DNA from: an uncultured bacterium
Lineage (GTDB): Bacteria > Elusimicrobiota > Elusimicrobia > Elusimicrobiales > Elusimicrobiaceae
Direction of reading: 5' to 3'
NCBI GenBank assembly: GCA_949294085.1
Contig: CASFFX010000006.1
Coordinates: forward strand, 166,256-230,255
DNA: 64,000 nt
In this document: positions 58,775 to 64,000 of the stretch, piece after piece
Layout: every line of letters starts with the position of its first letter
Numbering within the stretch: position 1 is the stretch's first letter
Translations under genes and position numbers: made by a program
Notes under the pieces: generated by a model
Told to the model about the DNA's origin: nothing
The model's input: the letters and a program-made list of their open reading frames with translations, nothing else
The model's database searches: none

Positions 58775-59401
58775 TTACATCCACACGCGGATGGCGGCTG
58801 CAAGGGCCGCCGCGCAGGCCAGCGCGCCAAGGGCGGCCAAAATTTCCCGCGGGCGGGGGGATGCGGAAATGGGTTGATTGGGCAGCGCATTTAACCGCCG
58901 CTGCAGCACGGCCGGTGCCCCGCAAAAAAACAAATAGCCTATTATGCGTCCGGCGGCGGACGGGCTGGCTAGCGTGCCGGCTAAGCCGCCCAGCCACAGC
59001 GTGCCCCACACCCAGGGCGGCAGAGGGGCCGTGTGGCGCAAATAGGCGCAGGTGCGGCAAATTAACGCGTTCAGCGGGAAGAAGGAAATAAATCCGCCCA
59101 GCGCGCGAACCCACGCTCCGCCGCGCAGCGGTTTTCCGTCCAGCCTCCTAAATCCGTGCGCAACGGCCTGCCATTGGCGAAAGAGCCAGTAAAACGTGAA
59201 CAGGCCGCCGCTGGCCAGGTTCAGGCAAAACAACGTGCCGGCGTGAATAAAATAAAAAGTATTGGTCAGCCCCTGTTCTTTCCAGCGGGCGCGGCGGGCA
59301 TTACGTTTGGCTTCGGTATCGTAGTCCCATCTTTTCAGGCTCAGGGCATAAGCGGCATACAGCACCGCCACAATGCCCAGCATTTGGAGTAATCTTTCCA
59401 T
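58775..59401 (-). CDS. Multi-helix membrane protein (DUF4234-like segment)
   Basis: A 208-residue protein with four to six hydrophobic segments. TLFCLNLASGGLFTFYWLFRQWQAV resembles the DUF4234 core. No enzyme motif. The minus-strand TATAAT ends 6 nt before the ATG, so it may be leaderless. Function unknown. Confidence 0.65.
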   Translation of the reverse strand: MERLLQMLGIVAVLYAAYALSLKRWDYDTEAKRNARRARWKEQGLTNTFYFIHAGTLFCLNLASGGLFTFYWLFRQWQAVAHGFRRLDGKPLRGGAWVRALGGFISFFPLNALICRTCAYLRHTAPLPPWVWGTLWLGGLAGTLASPSAAGRIIGYLFFCGAPAVLQRRLNALPNQPISASPRPREILAALGALACAAALAAAIRVWM

Positions 59402-59407
59402 ACCGCT

Positions 59408-59413
59408 ATTATA
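59408..59413 (-). promoter_or_regulatory. -10 box of a probably leaderless membrane-protein gene
   Basis: Minus-strand TATAAT followed by AGCGGT and then ATG; no ribosome site. Confidence 0.55.
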
Positions 59414-59450
59414 ATAATTTTGCGGGCCAGCCGCTATGCGGGTACATCCT

Positions 59451-60176
59451 TTATTTTTTGATCCGGCGGAAATACACCATGTGCTGCGTATCGGAAAAGA
59501 AAAATTCCAGCCATTTGTGCGAATTGTTGACGGCGGGAAACCGCACCGAAAGCGACGCGGGCTGCAGGTTCATTTGCAAATGGCGCTTGGGAATCGTTTC
59601 GCCAAAATCGGGATCGCAAAAGAGCTGCTGGGCCAATTGGTACGCACTTACGGTGCCTTTGGGCGAGGCGTATTTTTCGGGGGCGAAAAATACCGACGCT
59701 TCCGGATTCAGCGCGAAGGTTTTGAGCTGGGGCTGGTTGTTTAAGCAGTTTTGCAGTTGTTTATAGCGTCCCAGCAGTTTATTTTGCACTTGAATACGGG
59801 TGTTGCGCGCCCGCTGGTAAAGGGCAATTTTTTCGGCCAGCGAGAGCCCTTTAGGGAACGGTTCCAAATTGCGTTCCATACGCAGCAAGTGGGCGGTCTG
59901 TTTGGAAACGGGGACCAGCTTTTCCAGCTTGCGGCGGCTTTGCAACCGCGCCAAAAGATGTTCGGACAAATTTTCCCGCACTTTAATCAACGCCGGCGTT
60001 ACGGTTTGGCGTTTCAAAAATTGTTGCCATTGGTAATGCGGGCGGCGGGCGATTTCGGCCTGTGTTTTGCGATAGGCGTTAAAAATCCAGCGCAGGATTC
60101 CATCGTCCGCCGGGGCAGCCTGGGCCGAAGAGATGAAGAAGAAGCACAAGGTAAAAAGTAATAATTTTTTCATCAT
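59451..60176 (-). CDS. Exported protein of unknown function
   Basis: A 241-residue protein with signal peptide (MMKKLLLFTLCFFFISSAQA). The mature part is basic and helical (FNAYRKTQAEIARRPHYQWQQFLKRQ) with a beta-rich C-terminus (PASLSVRFPAVNNSHKWLEFFFSD). Two cysteines (QNCLNN, LFCDPD). No family recognised. AGGYCC array copy D lies upstream, and TAAAAT ends 6 nt before the ATG, suggesting a leaderless, regulated mRNA. Divergent from typA. Confidence 0.7.
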   Translation of the reverse strand: MMKKLLLFTLCFFFISSAQAAPADDGILRWIFNAYRKTQAEIARRPHYQWQQFLKRQTVTPALIKVRENLSEHLLARLQSRRKLEKLVPVSKQTAHLLRMERNLEPFPKGLSLAEKIALYQRARNTRIQVQNKLLGRYKQLQNCLNNQPQLKTFALNPEASVFFAPEKYASPKGTVSAYQLAQQLFCDPDFGETIPKRHLQMNLQPASLSVRFPAVNNSHKWLEFFFSDTQHMVYFRRIKK

Positions 60177-60182
60177 TTTTTA

Positions 60183-60188
60183 ATTTTA
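60183..60188 (-). promoter_or_regulatory. -10 box of probably leaderless exported-protein gene
   Basis: Minus-strand TAAAAT, then TAAAAA, then ATG; array copy D ends about 21 bp upstream. Confidence 0.5.
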
Positions 60189-60208
60189 ACAAACGTTTCC
60201 CTTGTCGT

Positions 60209-60244
60209 TCCAGGGCCTTTTGGCCCAGAAGGCTCTGGGTCCCG
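60209..60244 (-). promoter_or_regulatory. AGGYCC-box array, copy D (divergent typA region)
   Basis: On the minus strand GGGACCC, AGAGCC, TGGGCC and AAAAGGCCCTGG occur in the spacing of copy C (offsets 27, 34, 43 and 50 on the same scale). GGGCC AAAA GGCCC is a perfect inverted repeat. Confidence 0.6.
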
Positions 60245-60275
60245 TATTTTCCAAGCAGAATACTTCAAAAAATAC

Positions 60276-60281
60276 TAAAAT
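60276..60281 (+). promoter_or_regulatory. Possible -10 of typA
   Basis: TAAAAT in an AT-rich stretch; -35 not clear. The start would precede a 100-nt leader with two hairpins. Confidence 0.35.
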
Positions 60282-60327
60282 ATATGTATCTGCAAAAAGG
60301 AATTTAATCAAAGGCATTTGCCTTTAT

Positions 60328-60361
60328 AAAATACCCCGCAGCCGTTTGTTGGGGTATTTTT
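60328..60361 (+). terminator. Terminator-like hairpin in the typA leader
   Basis: Stem AAAATACCCC/GGGGTATTTT, 13-nt loop, T5, only 30 nt before the typA ATG; a second small hairpin (AAAGGCA TTTGCCTTT) lies at 60310-60325. Confidence 0.65.
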
Positions 60362-60390
60362 GTGGAAATTAATTAGGAATACAGACTTAT

Positions 60391-62238
60391 ATGAACAATA
60401 CCCGCGAGGACGTACGCAACGTAGCCATTATCGCCCACGTAGATCATGGCAAGACCACTATCGTGGATTCCCTTCTTAAATTTGCCGGGGAATTCAAAGT
60501 AAAAGAGGATCAGGCGCAAGACACCGTTTTAGACTCCAACCCCTTGGAAAGAGAAAGGGGCATTACCATTTTGTCCAAATGCACTTCTATCAGCTACAAA
60601 GGCCACACGATTAACATTGTAGATACTCCCGGCCATGCCGATTTTGGCAGCGAAGTGGAACGCGTGCTGCGCATGGTGGACGGCGCCATTTTGATGGTGG
60701 ACGCCGTGGAAGGCCCCATGCCGCAAACCCGCTTTGTGTTAAGAAAAGCCCTGGCGCTTGGCTTGCGGCCGATTGTAGTCATTAACAAAATGGACCGCGA
60801 CCACGTGCGCCCCAGCGAAGTGGTGGACGAAGTATTCAACCTGTTTATGGAATTGGGCGCTACCGACGAACAGCTGGATTTCCCGATTATTTACGCTTCC
60901 GGCCGCGCCGGTTGGGCCAGCCTGAAAATGGAAGAAAAAGGCAAAGACATTGCCCCCATTTTGGATACGATTCTTTCGCACGTTCCCGCGCCGCAGGCCA
61001 TGCCCGATGCGCCGCTGCAAATGCAGGTTACCATGCTGGATTACAATAACTTTTTGGGCCATGTAGGGATTGGACGCATTTTGGCGGGCAGCATTAAAAA
61101 AGGGCAGCCGGTTACGCTGATTCACCCGGACGGCACCACCACCAACGCCAAAGCCGTTAAAATTGAACGCTTTTTGGGGTTGGGAAAAGTGGAAGTGGAA
61201 AGCGCCACGGCGGGGGACATCGTTTCCATTGCCGGATTGGAAGGCGTGGACGTGGGGGACACCCTCTGCCACCCCGACGCCTTAAAACCGCTGCCGCCCC
61301 TGGCCATTGACGCGCCGACGATGTCTATGGATTTTATGGTCAACGACAGCCCCTTCTCCGGCCGTGAAGGCAAATTTGTTACCAGCCGCCACTTGAAAAA
61401 CCGCCTGGAAAAAGAAGCCCAAACCAACGTGGGCCTGCGGGTGGAACAATTGGAAGGCGAAGGCAAATTTAAGGTGTATGGCCGCGGCGAACTGCATTTG
61501 ACCATTTTGATTGAAAATATGCGCCGCGAAGGATTTGAGTTGGCCGTATCGTCCCCGGAAGTAATTTATAAAGAAGAAAACGGCCAAATTTTGGAACCGA
61601 TGGAATACCTGATTTTGGACATCAAGTCCGAATTCCAGGGCCCGGTGTTTACGATGCTGGGCACCCGCGCCGCCAAGTTGGAAAATATGGTGTCCGAAGG
61701 GGAGGACCGCCTGCGCTTGGAATACCTGATTGCTTCGCGCGCGCTGATTGGTTTCAAAAACGAATTTTTGACCAACACCCGCGGCACGGGGATTATGCAC
61801 CACAGCTTTAAGGGCTATTATCCCAAAGTGAACCTGCCCGATTTGCGCCGCAACGGCGTGCTGATTGCCAAAGAGGACGGCGAAACGACGCCCTATGCCC
61901 TGTTTGCGCTGGAAAACAACGGCGAACTCTTTTTGGGGCCGGGCGTAAAGGTGTATGCCGGGGAAATTGTGGGGCAAAACTCCCGCTCCAACGATTTGGT
62001 CGTCAACCCCTGCAAAGCCAAACACTTAAGCAATATGCGCAGCAAAGCCAGCGACGAATCCTACGTGCTCACTCCGCCGCGCGTGATGAGTTTGGAACAG
62101 GCGGTGGAATACATCGCGCCGGACGAACTGGTGGAAATTACGCCCACTTCGCTGCGGCTGCGCAAGAAAATTCTGTCGCACCTGTTAAGAAAGCGCACGG
62201 AACGTGCCGCCGAAATGGCCGAGGAAGAAGAAGCCTAA
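60391..62238 (+). CDS. typA: Translational GTPase TypA/BipA
   Basis: A 615-residue TypA. GTPase domain: IAHVDHGKTTIVDSLL (G1), ERERGITILSK, VDTPGHADFGSEVER (G3), NKMDRDHVR (G4), then translation-factor domains II, III and V (RGTGIMHHSFKGYYP and SNMRSKASDESYVLTPPRVMSLEQAVEYI). Acts on the ribosome in stress and cold. The leader contains a terminator-like hairpin, suggesting attenuation. Weak ribosome site (AGGAA, 13 nt from the ATG). Confidence 0.95.
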   Translation: MNNTREDVRNVAIIAHVDHGKTTIVDSLLKFAGEFKVKEDQAQDTVLDSNPLERERGITILSKCTSISYKGHTINIVDTPGHADFGSEVERVLRMVDGAILMVDAVEGPMPQTRFVLRKALALGLRPIVVINKMDRDHVRPSEVVDEVFNLFMELGATDEQLDFPIIYASGRAGWASLKMEEKGKDIAPILDTILSHVPAPQAMPDAPLQMQVTMLDYNNFLGHVGIGRILAGSIKKGQPVTLIHPDGTTTNAKAVKIERFLGLGKVEVESATAGDIVSIAGLEGVDVGDTLCHPDALKPLPPLAIDAPTMSMDFMVNDSPFSGREGKFVTSRHLKNRLEKEAQTNVGLRVEQLEGEGKFKVYGRGELHLTILIENMRREGFELAVSSPEVIYKEENGQILEPMEYLILDIKSEFQGPVFTMLGTRAAKLENMVSEGEDRLRLEYLIASRALIGFKNEFLTNTRGTGIMHHSFKGYYPKVNLPDLRRNGVLIAKEDGETTPYALFALENNGELFLGPGVKVYAGEIVGQNSRSNDLVVNPCKAKHLSNMRSKASDESYVLTPPRVMSLEQAVEYIAPDELVEITPTSLRLRKKILSHLLRKRTERAAEMAEEEEA

Positions 62239-62296
62239 GGCGTTGGGGGCTCCGTATGGGGCCGCCCCCACAATTTTTTGATATACGAAAAGCACT

Positions 62297-62905
62297 ATGA
62301 ATCAAAAAGAACGTATGTTGGCAGGCCTTCCGTACCGGGCCAGCCAAGACGGTTTGCCGCAGGAGCAAATAGAAAATAAGCAAAAAATTTATGCTTATAA
62401 TCAATGCTTGCCCAACGAAGCGGAAAAAATGCGCCGTTTGTTGTTGCCTATCTTGGGTAAATGCGGGGAAAATGTTACGATTTTGCCGCCTTTTCATTGC
62501 GATTATGGCAAACAAATTGAAGTGGGCGACAACGTGTTTATCAATTATAACTGCGTGATTTTGGACGTTTGCCGGGTGCAAATTGGTGCCAATACGTTGT
62601 TTGGCCCCAATGTGTGTTTGGCGGCGGCGGGCCATCCGATTCATCCGCTTTCCCGCCGCAGCGGCTACGAATACGGCTCTCCCATTTGCATTGGCAGGGA
62701 TGTGTGGCTGGGGGCCAATGTGGTGGTTGCGCCCGGGGTGTCTATTGGTGATGGCAGTGTGATTGGCGCCGGCAGTGTGGTGGTGAAAGACATTCCGTCC
62801 GGCGTAGTTGCGGTGGGAAATCCGTGCCGTGTGCTGCGCCCGATTACCGAAGAGGACCGGCCCTTCTATTTCCGCAAAAAACGTTTTGACGTGTCCGACT
62901 ATTAA
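62297..62905 (+). CDS. Maltose/galactoside O-acetyltransferase family (hexapeptide repeat)
   Basis: A 202-residue left-handed beta-helix acetyltransferase of the Maa/LacA/NodL type. MLAGLPYRASQDGLPQEQIENKQ is the usual N-terminus, then hexapeptide repeats (IEVGDNVFINYNCVILD; ICIGRDVWLGANVVVAPGVSIGDGSVIGAGSVVVKDIP) and catalytic His in AAAGHPIHPLS. It acetylates sugars with acetyl-CoA; the substrate is unknown. TATACG lies 9 nt before the ATG, with no ribosome site. Confidence 0.9.
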   Translation: MNQKERMLAGLPYRASQDGLPQEQIENKQKIYAYNQCLPNEAEKMRRLLLPILGKCGENVTILPPFHCDYGKQIEVGDNVFINYNCVILDVCRVQIGANTLFGPNVCLAAAGHPIHPLSRRSGYEYGSPICIGRDVWLGANVVVAPGVSIGDGSVIGAGSVVVKDIPSGVVAVGNPCRVLRPITEEDRPFYFRKKRFDVSDY

Positions 62906-62921
62906 CCTTCCGGCGGAGCTT

Positions 62922-64000
62922 CTAAAACAATTCGCTTAAGCCCAGTTTATCCAAAATCCCGTCCAGCAGGCTGGGCTCTTTGGCTTTGGCCACGCCCATT
63001 TGCTGGTTTTCGCGGTCCAGCGCGTGGCGAATCAGCGCCAGCGCCCCACAGTAGGCCGGGTTATCGGCCGGGCAGTCGGCAATTAAATTTTCAAATGCTC
63101 CGATGCGCGCTTTGCGCAGGCCGAGGGATTTTTTGAGTGTTTTGAGCAAAATTTTGTTGGCTCCCGGCCCGCACAGCACCAAGCGTACGGGGGGATATTT
63201 TAAGAAGAAAAGCGATTGGCACAATTCCTTTACCAGCGCGTCTGCCAGCCGGGTTTCGGCGTCTTCCAGCACGTCGTCCATAATCGGGTCGTCCCCTGGT
63301 TCGTACTCGCGCAAAATTTCGCGTGCGGTTTCCGTATCGTTCTGCAGCAAATCGCCCACGGCTTCGGCCAGTTTGTCGGTACCGAACGAAATTTCCAGCC
63401 CGTCCATCAGCGTTCCTTTGTAATACCACAGGGCCGAGGATAAATTGCCGCTTACGTCCAGCATGAGGGTACCGGCTTGTTTTTCATCGGGGGTTAACAG
63501 CGTTTCGGCAATCGCTACCGAGGAAGGCAGCACCTGATAGTCCGGGCATTCACAGGCGGCCAGTACGCTGTTTAAGTTGTTTAAGTGCGAAGCCAGCGCA
63601 AAGGAAAGGAACGTTTCCACCTCCAGCGTGCTTCCGTACATCCCCTTGGGGTTCGTAATGCCAAAATTGCCGTCTATCGTATAGGATTGGGGCAGGATGT
63701 CCACCACTTCCAGCGTGTCGCTTAAATTGACGGGCACGGAGTTTTTGGCGGCGGCTTCTATTTCGCGCTCGCCGATTACATGGTTGCGCGATTCTACGGA
63801 TTGAAAGCCGCTCTCCCGCTTGAAAGACAGAAAACTGCCGCGCAGCCCTACCACTACGGACGGATTAAACGACACATATTCCGCCACTTCCGCAAACACT
63901 TTGCCCAGTTCTTCCTGGGCGCCCTGCATATCGCGCACAAACGCCCCCGAAAACGACCGGCACGGGCGGCGCAGAATATGGCGGATGCGCAGGGTGTCGG
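62922..64000 (-). CDS. ftsA: Cell division protein FtsA (5' truncated by window edge)
   Basis: The frame stays open to base 64000, so the start is outside the window. About 359 residues are visible. The SHS2/1C subdomain is present (VVVGLRGSFLSFKRESGFQSVESRN, EREIEAAAKNSVPV, LPQSYTIDGNFGITNPKGMYGSTLEVETFLSF), then TLMLDVSGNLSSALWYYKGTLM (phosphate loop) and DALVKELCQSLFFLK; the adenosine motif is VLCGPGANKILLKTL. The C-terminus DGILDKLGLSELF is the membrane-targeting amphipathic helix type. Anchors FtsZ at midcell. Confidence 0.85.
   Translation of the reverse strand, partial: DTLRIRHILRRPCRSFSGAFVRDMQGAQEELGKVFAEVAEYVSFNPSVVVGLRGSFLSFKRESGFQSVESRNHVIGEREIEAAAKNSVPVNLSDTLEVVDILPQSYTIDGNFGITNPKGMYGSTLEVETFLSFALASHLNNLNSVLAACECPDYQVLPSSVAIAETLLTPDEKQAGTLMLDVSGNLSSALWYYKGTLMDGLEISFGTDKLAEAVGDLLQNDTETAREILREYEPGDDPIMDDVLEDAETRLADALVKELCQSLFFLKYPPVRLVLCGPGANKILLKTLKKSLGLRKARIGAFENLIADCPADNPAYCGALALIRHALDRENQQMGVAKAKEPSLLDGILDKLGLSELF

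Noticed and set aside
1-64000. Prophage, IS element or genomic island
   Set aside because: No integrase, transposase, att repeats or phage structural genes were seen; gene content is housekeeping or envelope throughout.

Overview
The window reads as one contiguous stretch of a chromosome from an anaerobic, host- or gut-associated Elusimicrobiota-like bacterium. This is an inference. It rests on many type IV prepilins sharing the N-terminal block [21 protein letters not shown] or close variants, a didermal envelope gene set (secretin, secreted GH3, periplasmic dipeptidase), butyryl-CoA-dehydrogenase-type ACAD with EtfBA, and the GGGtGRT/NifU-like pair typical of anaerobes. Coding density is high, genes are often coupled by ATGA or TAATG overlaps, and most transcription units end in strong GC-rich hairpins with T tracts. 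No rRNA, tRNA, CRISPR array, IS element or prophage was seen.

Layout. 1-5.7 kb: a SpoIID-domain protein (cut by the window edge), a GT4 glycosyltransferase and an acyl-CoA dehydrogenase-EtfB-EtfA operon. 5.7-8.5 kb: one orphan prepilin, then a minus-strand operon of an AlbA_2 protein, a SUI1/YciH factor, a 50-aa membrane protein and another prepilin. 8.6-12 kb: a soluble MgtE-N/CBS protein and a large Wzy/WaaL-type polymerase with TPRs. 12.2-26.7 kb: a type IV pilus (T4P) assembly locus: OmpA-like envelope protein, fused PilM-PilN, PilO, PilP, PilQ, PilB, PilC, six prepilin-like genes and a secreted gluzincin metallopeptidase. 27-31 kb: glnA and three minus-strand exported-protein genes, two of them modular Cys-rich (zinc-ribbon-like) proteins. 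31.2-34.6 kb: clpP and lon (with a histone-like basic tail). 35-41 kb: LPLAT, an unknown protein, secDF-yajC and an LTA-synthase-like sulfatase. 41-51 kb: thrS, secreted GH3, yggU/yggS, MFS, DUF4321-maf-trxB, flavin reductase, VanX-type dipeptidase, era. 51-58 kb: two more orphan prepilins, a serC-serA-DUF1015 operon and the NifU-like/GGGtGRT pair. 58-64 kb: exported and membrane proteins of unknown function, typA, an acetyltransferase and a truncated ftsA.

The most interesting signals are regulatory. First, a multipartite AGGYCC-box array recurs upstream of four minus-strand exported-protein genes (29377-29437, 30495-30555, 31157-31217, 60209-60244). In the first two copies the boxes fall at exactly the same offsets, and in three copies the array ends 20-21 bp from the -10 hexamer. 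Two copies lie in divergent intergenic regions shared with clpP and typA. Second, at least nine genes have a TANAAT-like -10 box ending only 6-8 nt before the ATG and no Shine-Dalgarno, so they look leaderless. Third, a 26-codon relic of a prepilin leader sits behind a promoter whose spacer is a 12-T homopolymer.

Functionally, the T4P locus supplies the machine, the orphan prepilins look like exchangeable subunits that share a near-identical 5' cassette, and the exported Cys-rich proteins look like a co-regulated envelope set. PilT and the prepilin peptidase are not in this window.
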